Part shown: positions 17,336 to 25,415 of the stretch, in pieces | How positions within the stretch are numbered: position 1 is the stretch's first letter | Layout of the letters: the number at the start of each line of letters is the position of its first letter | NCBI RefSeq assembly: GCF_900106785.1 | Contig: NZ_LT629842.1 | Span: 31,212-74,200, forward strand | DNA length: 42,989 nt | DNA from: Prevotellamassilia timonensis | GTDB lineage: Bacteria > Bacteroidota > Bacteroidia > Bacteroidales > Bacteroidaceae | Direction: 5' to 3' | Translations under genes and position numbers: made by a program | The notes under the pieces: generated by a model | What the model was told of the DNA's origin: nothing | What the model saw: only the letters and a program-made list of their open reading frames with translations | Databases searched by the model: none

Positions 17336-17749
17336 ATGAACAGATTGCCGGGTATCAGCCATATTGCATACGTATCGGCTGAAGCTCTCACACCGCACAT
17401 CACCTTGCAGGCGATAGCGAAGGTGCCAGTGGGCATCTTTGCTCGGCTTTCTTTTGTTCCGTTCAACAAGCGCACTGCGCTTTGTGAAACGGAAACGGAG
17501 TTTGACAATAACAGCACGCTCGAAACGGCTACGCTGACTTTCTATTCTCCCGAAAACTTGCCATCGGGCAATCTTTGCTTTGTGGTGACAAGTGTGAATG
17601 GGGAGCAATATCTCATCGGAACAAAGGAGGCGCCTTTCCCTTTTGTTAAAAAGGAACAAACCACAGGGTTGCCTGATGGTGACGCCAATACCGCAAAATA
17701 CACAGTTTCCTACTCAAATCGGGTGGCTTTGATACCGATTTTGAGCTAA
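17336..17749 (+). CDS. Prophage protein of unknown function
   Basis: This 137-residue protein starts 14 bp after the previous stop and is likely co-transcribed. It is rich in predicted beta strands (ALTPHITLQAIAKVPVGIFARLSFVPFN, GNLCFVVTSVNGEQYLIGTKE) with no membrane segment or signal peptide. It could be a structural protein, but no family was recognised. After it comes a region with TGTAAC repeats and a promoter-terminator pair. Confidence 0.65.
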   Translation: MNRLPGISHIAYVSAEALTPHITLQAIAKVPVGIFARLSFVPFNKRTALCETETEFDNNSTLETATLTFYSPENLPSGNLCFVVTSVNGEQYLIGTKEAPFPFVKKEQTTGLPDGDANTAKYTVSYSNRVALIPILS

Positions 17750-17762
17750 AATCCCTTGATTT

Positions 17763-17868
17763 TGTAACTTTTTGGGGGTATTTGTAACAGCGAGTAACTT
17801 TTTGGCGTTTACAGAACGCTTGAAAATCAAGCAGTTGAGAAAAAGTTACAGATGTTACAAATGTTACA
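17763..17868. repeat. TGTAAC / GTTACA repeat cluster
   Basis: TGTAAC at 17763 and 17783, then three inverted copies GTTACA at 17845, 17854 and 17863 with a strict 9-bp period (GTTACAGATGTTACAAATG and on). It mirrors the array at 15337-15361, in opposite orientation and 2.5 kb away. Confidence 0.6.
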
Positions 17869-17932
17869 ACGAAAATGGTCTCGCGCGAGCGCGAAACAAA
17901 AATTTCTCTGACGCAACATTTTCATAAATTTA

Positions 17933-17983
17933 TACTTTTGAACGATGGACAGGTGCAGCCGTGAGGTTCCACCTGTCTTTTTT
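17933..17983 (+). ncRNA. Candidate very short RNA: promoter box followed at once by a terminator
   Basis: TACTTTTG (17933-17940) fits the -7 box. Only 7 bp later GACAGGTG (17948-17955) pairs with CACCTGTC (17970-17977), followed by six T. A transcript from this promoter would be about 35 nt. Alternatively the hairpin is the terminator of the preceding operon and the -7 match is chance; no TTTG is present at the right distance. Confidence 0.35.
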
Positions 17984-18001
17984 ACTTTTTATATGTGCGT
18001 A

Positions 18002-18009
18002 TATCTTTG
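18002..18009 (+). promoter_or_regulatory. -7 promoter element of the head gene operon
   Basis: TATCTTTG at 18002-18009, 21 bp before the ATG of the protease gene and just after a terminator. The -33 element is not clear. Confidence 0.45.
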
Positions 18010-18030
18010 CCATAAATAACACACGCGATT

Positions 18031-19110
18031 ATGGCAAAGAACAAATACCAACTTCATTTGAAAGGCTATGTGGGCAGCTGGGACTTTGATGCTGACTACG
18101 TGGACTATATTCTGGGCAAGAACCCCGACAAGGAGGTGGCGGTGCTGATTGACAGTCCTGGCGGACAGCTCAACACGGCATTGAGTATCTCTTCTGCTTT
18201 CAAGCGGCATGGCAATGTCCATGCGCACTTTGTGGGCATGAACGCGAGTGCTGCCACCATCGCTTCGATGGGTGCCAAGCACATCACCATGGATAAGTCT
18301 GCCATGTATCTTGTGCATCAATGTGCGCTTCCATTTTTTGAGTATGGCAATCTCAATGCCACGGGCATGAGCCAGCTCATTGAAAGTCTCGGCAAAGCCA
18401 AGACGGATTTGGAAAAGATGGATGCAAATGTGGCTACAATGTATGCCACACGTTGCAAGAAAGAGCCAAAGGCTTTGCTTGACCTCATGAAGGTGGGCGG
18501 CTGGCTTACCGCACAAGAGGCTCTGGATTGGGGCTTTGTAGATGAACTGACAGAGTTCGAGGACGAAACGGCTCCTGTACTCACGGCTTCTCTCGCTGCC
18601 GATTTTCAGGCGAATGGCATTCCGCTACCGAACGTCCCTAAGAGCAAGTCGGAAGAAACGTTCTTCCAAAAGATGGCGCAAGCGCTTGCTGCCGTTTTCA
18701 AACCAACACAAGTAAACAATCAACATACCCCGAAACCTATGAACAAGGTCTATAAAAACATTTGCAAGTTTCTTGCTTGCGAACACTTTTCCGTAGAAGA
18801 AGGAAAGGTGACGCTCACCGAGGAACAGATGGACAACATCGAATGCTCCTTACAAGCTAATCACGATATGATAGCGGAGCTATCTATCAAGGTGAAGAAA
18901 GCAGAGGACGAGAACAAGAAACTCACCGAGACGAACAAGTCGCTCGATGAAGCAAACAAAACACTCGAAGCGAAAGTGGCCAACCTCCCTGCTGCATCAA
19001 CCACCGCCATCGTAGATGACAAGAAGCATGAGGAGCATGAACCCACAGCTTACGAGCAGTTCATCAATGCTGGCGAAACGGCACGCAAACTTTATGACAG
19101 TTTGCCATAG
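18031..19110 (+). CDS. ClpP-like prohead protease with C-terminal scaffold region
   Basis: This 359-residue protein has an N-terminal ClpP/S49-like serine protease domain (~1-195): VLIDSPGGQLNTAL forms the substrate groove, Ser73 in MNASAATIAS is the likely nucleophile and His96 in YLVHQ the likely base. Such proteases trim the scaffold and capsid proteins during head maturation. Residues ~265-325 are a Lys/Glu/Asn-rich coiled coil, which suggests that the scaffold is fused to the protease, a common arrangement in tailed phages. It is directly upstream of the major capsid gene. Confidence 0.85.
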   Translation: MAKNKYQLHLKGYVGSWDFDADYVDYILGKNPDKEVAVLIDSPGGQLNTALSISSAFKRHGNVHAHFVGMNASAATIASMGAKHITMDKSAMYLVHQCALPFFEYGNLNATGMSQLIESLGKAKTDLEKMDANVATMYATRCKKEPKALLDLMKVGGWLTAQEALDWGFVDELTEFEDETAPVLTASLAADFQANGIPLPNVPKSKSEETFFQKMAQALAAVFKPTQVNNQHTPKPMNKVYKNICKFLACEHFSVEEGKVTLTEEQMDNIECSLQANHDMIAELSIKVKKAEDENKKLTETNKSLDEANKTLEAKVANLPAASTTAIVDDKKHEEHEPTAYEQFINAGETARKLYDSLP

Positions 19111-19115
19111 TAATC

Positions 19116-19173
19116 TTATAACCTCATAACCTTAAAACTCCAAACTAACATTATAACCTCATAACCCCAAAAC
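19116..19173. repeat. Intergenic repeat TTATAACCTCATAACC, two copies
   Basis: Copies start at 19116 and 19151 (35 bp apart), each followed by an A/C-rich AAAAC. The motif recurs at 20870 (direct), 20819-20841 (inverted) and, with one change, 42620. All lie between head-module genes of the prophage. Confidence 0.8.
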
Positions 19174-19188
19174 TTAAAACTCATTCCT

Positions 19189-20154
19189 ATGGCTGGAAAA
19201 TTCTCTTTCACCCTACAAGAATATAAGGACGCGGCACGCAAATACCGCTCCGACTTCCTGCGCTTGCCGATTATCGGCTGCGAGGAAACGCTCAAATTCA
19301 TGACAGGTCGCCCAGGCATTCGCTACAAGGAAAGTGTGGGTACGCTCACCGCTGGGGCGCAGTTCGCTCCTTACAAGCCTTCTCGCAAGACAGATGCCAA
19401 CTTAAAGTTGGACTACCGCACCTTGGAAACGTTCTTCGGATCGGTAGTGGCTAACTTTGAACCGAATACTGCCATCTCTACCTTGCTTGGCACAGGTGCC
19501 ACCAAGGGAGACGGACAGAAGTCTACGCCCACAGCTCGCGAGGTGCTGGGACTGATTGCCAAGTCGCTCTCTGAAAACTTGAACATGGCGATTTGGAAAG
19601 GCACACGCAATGCGGACGGTGATACCACAATGGACCTCTTCGATGGTTTTGACACCATCACGCAAAAGGAAGTCACTGCGGGGACGATTGCTGCGGAACC
19701 TGGCAATTATCTGAAACTGGACAAAGCGATCACGGAAGCCAACGCGGTTGATGTGGCAAAAAAGATTCTCTTCTCGCTCGATTCGCGTTTGCGCTCACAG
19801 GAACTTTTCCTGTATTGCTCGCAGGAGTTTGTAGATATGTACAACGAGGCGTATCTTCTCACGCACTCGGCTATTCCGTACAACACGAAGTACAACCAGC
19901 CCACGGTGGAGGGTTCTAATGGCAAACTCACTTTCTGTCCGCTTTGGAACAAGTCGGACTCGAAGTTCATGCACGTGTCACCCAAAATCAACATGCTTTA
20001 TGGCTATGACCAGATGGGCGACATCGAAAGTGTTGATGTGGAACGCTTTGAGCCGTTTGTGCTTTCTTACATTGCCACCATGTTCTTTGGCGTGCAGTTC
20101 GAGAGCATTGACAAGCGACGCTTGAAGGTTATTGAGTTGGCTGAACAAGGTTGA
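19189..20154 (+). CDS. Phage major capsid protein
   Basis: This 321-residue protein follows the protease/scaffold gene, the usual place of the major head protein. Visible segments are a helical N-terminus (LQEYKDAARKYRSDFLRLPI), a central region with SLSENLNMAIWKGTRNADGD, and a C-terminal strand-rich part (MLYGYDQMGDIESVDVERFEPFVLSYIATMFFGVQF) like the E-loop/P-domain of HK97-fold capsids. There is no sequence match strong enough to name the phage type. Identification relies mainly on gene order, size and these patterns. Confidence 0.75.
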   Translation: MAGKFSFTLQEYKDAARKYRSDFLRLPIIGCEETLKFMTGRPGIRYKESVGTLTAGAQFAPYKPSRKTDANLKLDYRTLETFFGSVVANFEPNTAISTLLGTGATKGDGQKSTPTAREVLGLIAKSLSENLNMAIWKGTRNADGDTTMDLFDGFDTITQKEVTAGTIAAEPGNYLKLDKAITEANAVDVAKKILFSLDSRLRSQELFLYCSQEFVDMYNEAYLLTHSAIPYNTKYNQPTVEGSNGKLTFCPLWNKSDSKFMHVSPKINMLYGYDQMGDIESVDVERFEPFVLSYIATMFFGVQFESIDKRRLKVIELAEQG

Positions 20155-20244
20155 TAATCAGTGGAGAAAGGTGGGCGCGGTGGTAATTTATCTTGATTGT
20201 CACCTCGCGCTTGCCTGCTATCCAGACTAAATATTTTCAGAAAA

Positions 20245-20808
20245 ATGGCAAAGACTTGCACATCACTTCAAAAGTCGCTCGGCTGGTGCCAAGGCACGCC
20301 TGAGCTTCCCGGCGTTCGTCGCCGTATCTATTATACTTCCAAGGGAGACATTGCCCAATGGCCCACACTTCCACGTGACGAGAACGGACGGGTAACTGCT
20401 GCCACGTACACGGGCAGTTTTACCCTAAAGGCTGATGCCAAGTGGAAGTATATCGACATTTTGCCTGAAAAGTCGCAACTCACCTCTGAGGCACAGGGCG
20501 AGTTGCCCAGTCAGACGCAGTTGAACAAGCTGACAGCTGTTCACCCTGGGGTGGGTGCAGAGGCGAGTGCCGCTTCTGCTTATCTCAACAACAATGACAA
20601 TGTGTTTCTTGTAGAAGATATGAAGGGCAAATACCGTGTGGTAGGTTCTGAAGCCTGGACTACCAAGACTACGGTGGCACAGGACCTTGGACAGGGTGCC
20701 ACTGGTACCACAAGCACCACCATTGCGGTAGAAGCTACGGACGAATGTCCTGCGCCTTTCTACGAGGGTACTATCACAACGGAAGAAGGTGACATCGAAG
20801 CTGCTTAG
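20245..20808 (+). CDS. Phage structural protein of unknown role
   Basis: This 187-residue protein starts at MAKTCTSLQKSLGWCQGTPE; the in-frame ATG at 20197 is less likely because it would run through the intergenic spacer. It is rich in Thr, Ala and Gly with beta-strand patterns and has no signal peptide. Its position straight after the capsid gene suggests a head decoration, head-completion or tail-tube protein, but no family was recognised. Confidence 0.65.
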   Translation: MAKTCTSLQKSLGWCQGTPELPGVRRRIYYTSKGDIAQWPTLPRDENGRVTAATYTGSFTLKADAKWKYIDILPEKSQLTSEAQGELPSQTQLNKLTAVHPGVGAEASAASAYLNNNDNVFLVEDMKGKYRVVGSEAWTTKTTVAQDLGQGATGTTSTTIAVEATDECPAPFYEGTITTEEGDIEAA

Positions 20809-20818
20809 TCAGTTTGTA

Positions 20819-20892
20819 GTTTTGAGGTTATAAGGTTATAAAGTTTGTTCTTGGGAACAAAAGGTAATCTTATAACCTCATAACCTTAAAAC
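20819..20892. repeat. Inverted pair of the TTATAACC repeat
   Basis: GTTTTGAGGTTATAAGG (20819 on) is the near-perfect inverse of TTATAACCTCATAACC (20870 on). The two 23-bp arms with 2 mismatches can form a long stem with a 28-nt loop between two structural genes. Confidence 0.75.
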
Positions 20893-20904
20893 CCAAAACT
20901 TAAT

Positions 20905-21540
20905 ATGATTGATTTGGGGGAAATCTTAGAAGAGATCAACGTCCCAGACCTTTCGTGCCCGCTTGCTTTGGAAAGCAAGGAAACAAAATTTGCCCAAGGC
21001 AAAGACATTTTTGCCGAGCAAAAACGCCATGCTTGGGACAAGTCGGTCGAAGCGCGTTGCGACTTCTCCCGTAAAGTCCGCATCACACGAAGGGCTGATG
21101 TGTTCTTTATCTCACTTTGGCAGAAGTCACTCTATGGGCGCACCTTGACGGACATCAAGGGCGATGACTGCATGGTGGACTTCTTTGCGGAGAATGTGGC
21201 TCTGCTCATTGCCGACATTTTGGGCAATGAATTAAAGCATGGTAATTGGTGTATTGTCACCACGCCCAAGCGTAGGCACTTGGTAAAGAACTTTGCCACA
21301 CGAATAAGTGAAAAGATAGCAGCTCTGCTATCCATTCCCTTTTACGAAGATGTGGCGCATTGCCATAGCAAAAAGCGCATTGGAGCTGTGTTCTCGCTCA
21401 ACGTGTTGCCACGTGAGCAGAACTGCATCGTGTTCGATGATTTCGTGACAACTGGCTCTACCCTAAAGGCTATGAAGAACTTGCTCATGGAGAACCATAA
21501 GAATTGCGTGTTCTTCACGGGCATCAATAACAAATTATAA
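20905..21540 (+). CDS. Phosphoribosyltransferase-like protein in the head module
   Basis: This 211-residue protein carries the PRPP-binding signature of type I phosphoribosyltransferases, CIVFDDFVTTGSTLKAM (residues ~174-190), the ComF/Apt-like pattern hydrophobic-DD-x-TTG-S/T. The preceding part has WCIVTTPKRRHLVKNF, comparable to the conserved strand before the flexible loop of ComF-type proteins. It might transfer or remove a phosphoribosyl group on a base or nucleotide. Why such a gene sits between capsid and terminase genes is unclear; it may serve DNA modification or nucleotide salvage. It is followed after 3 bp by the next gene. Confidence 0.75.
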   Translation: MIDLGEILEEINVPDLSCPLALESKETKFAQGKDIFAEQKRHAWDKSVEARCDFSRKVRITRRADVFFISLWQKSLYGRTLTDIKGDDCMVDFFAENVALLIADILGNELKHGNWCIVTTPKRRHLVKNFATRISEKIAALLSIPFYEDVAHCHSKKRIGAVFSLNVLPREQNCIVFDDFVTTGSTLKAMKNLLMENHKNCVFFTGINNKL

Positions 21541-21543
21541 GAT

Positions 21544-22146
21544 ATGGACAAAACATTCACAGATAAATTACAAACATGGCTCTCCCTACCTCGCGAACAG
21601 CGCGATTGGGACGAGGGCGCATTGATGCTCCTGCAACTGACAGGCAACAAAATCATGTATCGCAACCTCAGTGTGAACCCTGAGGGCAAGGCTAACTTCA
21701 TTGAAGGCAAACTTCAGCAATACTTGGAGTTCCGCTTGGCGGAATTGACGCATGAACAGGTCAAGGAGATGCAGCACGCTGTCGAGGAGATAGTAAAAGA
21801 GCATACCGAGTTCAAGAGTGATGACAATGAGGCAAAGAATTTCAAAGCTGGTAAGCGAGCTGACCATGACACGCTGCCCGAAGAAATACAAGCTCTCTAT
21901 GTCGAGAACCTTGATTTGGTGCATCGTATGCGTGAACTTCATTTGAAGCTCCGCACGATGAGCACGACGGACTCCACTTGTGCGGACTCCGACCGTTATC
22001 CTTTCCTCAAAGAATTTATCAAATTGGATAAAAAACTGCACGACAATTGGAACGTTTATGACCATTTCGTGACAAAGGCAGAAACGGCAGAAAGTGCAGA
22101 AGAGGCAGAAGCGAAACCTAAGGCGAAGAAAAGCAAGAAGGCATGA
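21544..22146 (+). CDS. Prophage protein of unknown function
   Basis: This 200-residue, highly charged, mostly helical protein starts at MDKTFTDKLQTWLSLPREQRDWDEGALMLLQLTGNK. It has a predicted coiled-coil (residues ~50-130) and ends in an Ala/Lys-rich tail (AEAKPKAKKSKKA). The stop overlaps the next start (ATGA), so the two are translationally coupled. No family recognised; a head-tail connector or scaffold-like role is possible. Confidence 0.7.
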   Translation: MDKTFTDKLQTWLSLPREQRDWDEGALMLLQLTGNKIMYRNLSVNPEGKANFIEGKLQQYLEFRLAELTHEQVKEMQHAVEEIVKEHTEFKSDDNEAKNFKAGKRADHDTLPEEIQALYVENLDLVHRMRELHLKLRTMSTTDSTCADSDRYPFLKEFIKLDKKLHDNWNVYDHFVTKAETAESAEEAEAKPKAKKSKKA

Positions 22147-22676
22147 AACGCTCGGCATCGATCTCTGACTATTTGAAACCATTGGCAGATACGCCCAACC
22201 AGGCGTATCTCACCAATGCGTTACAGGTGGCAGATGTCTTGGAGTGGATTTTGTCGCAGGTGGGCAAGGCTAAGGTATGGCAAACTTCGTTTTCCATCTC
22301 GGAAGAGTTCTTGCGTAGACTCTTCTTTATCGAGAAGGGAGGCAAGGTGTTGGAGTTTAACTTGGTGCTGGATCACAAAGCTACGAACAAGACCTTGAAA
22401 CTCTGGTCGTTCATCTGCCAAGTGATGAAACGTACCTATCTCGCGGATAACCACTCGAAGATCTTGCTGGTGGAGAGTGAAGCGGGTGACACCATTTCGG
22501 TAGTCACCTCGCAGAACTTGACCCGAGGCAACCGCCACGAGTCTACGTTTATTTCTACCGACAAGGCTATCTTCGCTGCCTTGCACGGACAGGTGACGGA
22601 TTTGATACGTAACCATTCTGTGCCACTGAATGACCTGTTTGCACAGAGGCTCACGCAGAACGGAGCGAATGATTAA
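22143..22676 (+). CDS. Prophage protein of unknown function
   Basis: This 177-residue protein overlaps the previous gene by 4 bp. It has alternating helix and strand (VLEWILSQVGKAKVWQTSFSISEEFLRRLFFIEKGGKVLEFNLVLD) and a conserved-looking core KILLVESEAGDTISVVTSQNLTRGNRHESTFIS. This resembles the HKD-like layout of phospholipase-D/PLDc-type proteins in a very loose way (SQNLTRGN is a PLDc-like phrase), but the catalytic HxK is not present. Function unknown. Confidence 0.65.
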   Translation: MKRSASISDYLKPLADTPNQAYLTNALQVADVLEWILSQVGKAKVWQTSFSISEEFLRRLFFIEKGGKVLEFNLVLDHKATNKTLKLWSFICQVMKRTYLADNHSKILLVESEAGDTISVVTSQNLTRGNRHESTFISTDKAIFAALHGQVTDLIRNHSVPLNDLFAQRLTQNGAND

Positions 22677-22729
22677 ACGCTCTCCCGTAACAGATTTTTC
22701 TATCCCCTATAACAGAAAATGCTATTTCT

Positions 22730-23005
22730 ATGGACTACACCGAAGAACAACTTACCCAAATCGAACAATACGCTTCCATCTATCTTAAAATCTCTGATAT
22801 GGCGGTCATTCTCGGCATATCGGCAACCCAGCTTCGCGAGGATATTGCCGACAAGAGTACGGAGGTATCAAGGCGATACCACCGTGGCAAGGCGGCTTCA
22901 CGTGTGAAACTGCTGCATCAGGAGATGCAGCTGGCTTATGTGGGTTCTCCGCTTGCCTTGGAGAATACACGCAACAATTTGTTGGACATGGAAGATGATG
23001 AATAA
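22730..23005 (+). CDS. Small HTH protein, candidate terminase small subunit component
   Basis: This 91-residue protein has a helix-turn-helix at residues ~12-40 (YLKISDMAVILGISATQLREDI), then a helical C-terminal half. Its stop is 2 bp before the next gene, and both precede the large terminase, which is the normal place for a DNA-recognising small terminase subunit. Confidence 0.6.
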   Translation: MDYTEEQLTQIEQYASIYLKISDMAVILGISATQLREDIADKSTEVSRRYHRGKAASRVKLLHQEMQLAYVGSPLALENTRNNLLDMEDDE

Positions 23006-23007
23006 CT

Positions 23008-23631
23008 ATGAGCTTACCGAACATTGTAGAGGCGGCTAAAGCCGACCTCTATACTGCCAAAGAGGAACTTTTGCAGAAATATGCGCAATCGCAGGTGGAA
23101 CACTTGCTTCGATTGCGCGACATGGTTACTTGGTCTATTGCCAATCCTGATGCGAAGGATCGCCAGTTTGTGGACGAGGAGCGAACCCGTTACGGGTTGT
23201 CGCTCGTTACTGCGTATGCGGACTTGAAAATCGTGAAAGCCATTCTGCCCAATATGGGCGAGGCTTCGCGTGATTTTCATCGATGGCGCTACAACGAGAT
23301 GATCCTTGAAACGTACCAAATGGCGAAGAAACGCAAGGACACAAAGACGATGGAAAAGGCGGCTACGAGCTATGCCAAGTTTAACCGCATTGATATTGAA
23401 GATGAACAATCGGTGCCGTACCACATGATTGTGGTGCAGCCTTTCTTTCCCACCACCGACCCGCGTGTGGTGGGCATCAATCCTGTGCCGAATATTGATG
23501 AGCGTATTCGCAAACTCACACGTGAGTTAAGTGATACGCACCCCGATACGGAGAATGTGGAATATGAAGAGGCTGATTTGCCGCTTGATGAAATCTTTAA
23601 GGAGGAGAATGATGAACAAGGAGAAGAATAG
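23008..23631 (+). CDS. Prophage protein, possible terminase small subunit
   Basis: This 207-residue protein is helical in its first ~150 residues (including a long RYNEMILETYQMAKKRKDTKTMEKAATSYAKFNRID) and acidic at the C-terminus. It overlaps the large terminase start. The family is not recognised; the position and the helical build are consistent with a small terminase subunit, alone or with the preceding HTH protein. Confidence 0.6.
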   Translation: MSLPNIVEAAKADLYTAKEELLQKYAQSQVEHLLRLRDMVTWSIANPDAKDRQFVDEERTRYGLSLVTAYADLKIVKAILPNMGEASRDFHRWRYNEMILETYQMAKKRKDTKTMEKAATSYAKFNRIDIEDEQSVPYHMIVVQPFFPTTDPRVVGINPVPNIDERIRKLTRELSDTHPDTENVEYEEADLPLDEIFKEENDEQGEE

Positions 23632-25351
23632 TGTGGATACGTCATTATGGGACGAAGAAAGCAAGGCACACGCTAACCGCGTGTACTTCAATAAACCGCA
23701 GCTTTTGACACAATACATCGGTGCTAAAACCACCGTGATTGTGGCTGGACGACGCACGGGTAAGACGGACTCCATCGCCTCGCCCTTTGTGCTGCGCAAT
23801 ATGCAGCGCATGCCGGGAAGCACGGGAGGAATTGTGGTGCCTACTTTCAAACATGGTTTGACCAATACGCTTCCCGGTCTGTTTGCTGCTTGGAAACGGT
23901 GGGGCTACATCAAGGGTGTGCATTATGTGGTGGGACGCAAACCTCCACGCTCTTTCTCTAAGCCTATTACGGAACCTGCGGATTATGAGCATGTGGTGAC
24001 TTTCTATAATGGCAGTGTTGCCATTATCATTAGCCAAGATCGTCCTGGCTCATCGAACTCACTGACGCTTTCTTGGCTCTTGATTGATGAAGCGAAGTTC
24101 ATTGATTATGACAAACTCAAAGATGAAACGTTGCCTGCGAATGGTGGCATTCGTTCTTATTTCGGGCATCACTCGTTCAACCATTCGATGATGGTTTTGA
24201 GTGATATGCCTCAGACCACGAAGGGCTCGTGGTTCCTGCACTATGAGCAGAAAATGGATAAGGAGTTGATTGATACCATCAAAGGTACAATCTATAAGAT
24301 TTGGCAGACCAAACAGCGAATTGCTGATTTGAAAGCGGCACATCAAGTTGTGCCTGCTTATTTGCCGAGTTATCTGAAATGGCTCGACCAATCGCTGAAC
24401 AAAATGCGCAGTGTGGCGGTATATTACAAGGAATACTCCACCCTCGAGAACTTGCAGTTGCTCGGTGAGGAATATATTCGTCAGATGAAGCGCGACCTTA
24501 CGCCAAAAACTTTCCAAACGTCTATTCTTTGCCAAAAGATTGGTATCTCGCATGATGGCTTTTACTCTTCTATGCAGGAGTGGCACAAGTACGATGCTTC
24601 GGATTTTGGGTACTTAGATAGTTTGGGGTATGACCGCATTATCGAAGAGGCACAGCAGGAGCGGTATTCCATACGCTCGCTGAGCAACTTTTCCTCGCTT
24701 CACTCGTCTCTTGACTGCCGCACCGATGCCGACCTTGATCCGATGGCTCCGCTTTGTATTGGCATGGACTACAATGCCAATATCAACTGGATTGTGTGCG
24801 GTCAGCCTCGCGGCAACCGCTTAAATGTGCTCAAATCTTTCTACGTAAAATTTGAGCGCAAAATCCCTGCGCTCATTGCAGACTTCTGCACCTACTATGC
24901 GCCCCATGCCAATCACAGTATCATCTATTACTATGATGCTACCGCTCTTGGCTCTAACTATGCCGTGAACGACCAAGACTTTCATTGGGTAGTGGTGCAT
25001 GAGTTTGAACGCCACGGTTGGAGTGTGCAAGATGTGTATCTTGGCAACCCTATGCGCCATGATGAAAAGTACTTGCTCATCAACCAAGGATTTTCAGGCA
25101 AGCAACGCTTGATGCCTTACTTCAATCGCCAGAACAATGATGACCTTATTCTTGCGGTGCAATCGGCTGGCGTGGAACGTGGAAGAAACGGCTTTCGCAA
25201 AAACAAGTCCACTGAGAAGAATCCAGAATCAGAGGAGGACTTGTTGGAGCACCGCACCGATGGTACGGATGCTTTCGATACGCTGTATATTGGGTGTGAG
25301 AAGTTTCCGCAGCATGATTTTTATGGATATTCGGTGGGGGGAGTGAGATAA
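23609..25351 (+). CDS. Phage terminase large subunit
   Basis: This ~580-residue DNA packaging motor has an N-terminal ATPase with Walker A VIVAGRRTGKTDS and Walker B SWLLIDEAKFIDY, and a C-terminal RNase-H-like nuclease (LCIGMDYNANINWIVCG, YYYDATALGSNY, HRTDGTDAFDTL). It cuts concatemeric DNA and pumps it into the head. The frame is open further upstream, but ATG at 23609 (or 23612) is chosen because AAGGAGG lies just upstream at 23599-23605. It overlaps the previous gene by about 20 bp. Downstream a portal gene would be expected, but the cargo region starts instead. Confidence 0.92.
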   Translation: MMNKEKNSVDTSLWDEESKAHANRVYFNKPQLLTQYIGAKTTVIVAGRRTGKTDSIASPFVLRNMQRMPGSTGGIVVPTFKHGLTNTLPGLFAAWKRWGYIKGVHYVVGRKPPRSFSKPITEPADYEHVVTFYNGSVAIIISQDRPGSSNSLTLSWLLIDEAKFIDYDKLKDETLPANGGIRSYFGHHSFNHSMMVLSDMPQTTKGSWFLHYEQKMDKELIDTIKGTIYKIWQTKQRIADLKAAHQVVPAYLPSYLKWLDQSLNKMRSVAVYYKEYSTLENLQLLGEEYIRQMKRDLTPKTFQTSILCQKIGISHDGFYSSMQEWHKYDASDFGYLDSLGYDRIIEEAQQERYSIRSLSNFSSLHSSLDCRTDADLDPMAPLCIGMDYNANINWIVCGQPRGNRLNVLKSFYVKFERKIPALIADFCTYYAPHANHSIIYYYDATALGSNYAVNDQDFHWVVVHEFERHGWSVQDVYLGNPMRHDEKYLLINQGFSGKQRLMPYFNRQNNDDLILAVQSAGVERGRNGFRKNKSTEKNPESEEDLLEHRTDGTDAFDTLYIGCEKFPQHDFYGYSVGGVR

Positions 25352-25387
25352 CATCTATAACAACTTCAACAAATCAGTGTGTTTGTT

Positions 25388-25395
25388 TAACTTTG
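25388..25395 (+). promoter_or_regulatory. -7 promoter element of the first Abi_2 gene
   Basis: TAACTTTG at 25388-25395, 20 bp before the ATG; no clear -33 element. It would give a nearly leaderless transcript. Confidence 0.4.
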
Positions 25396-25415
25396 CAAGC
25401 AAATAAAAAAATAGA

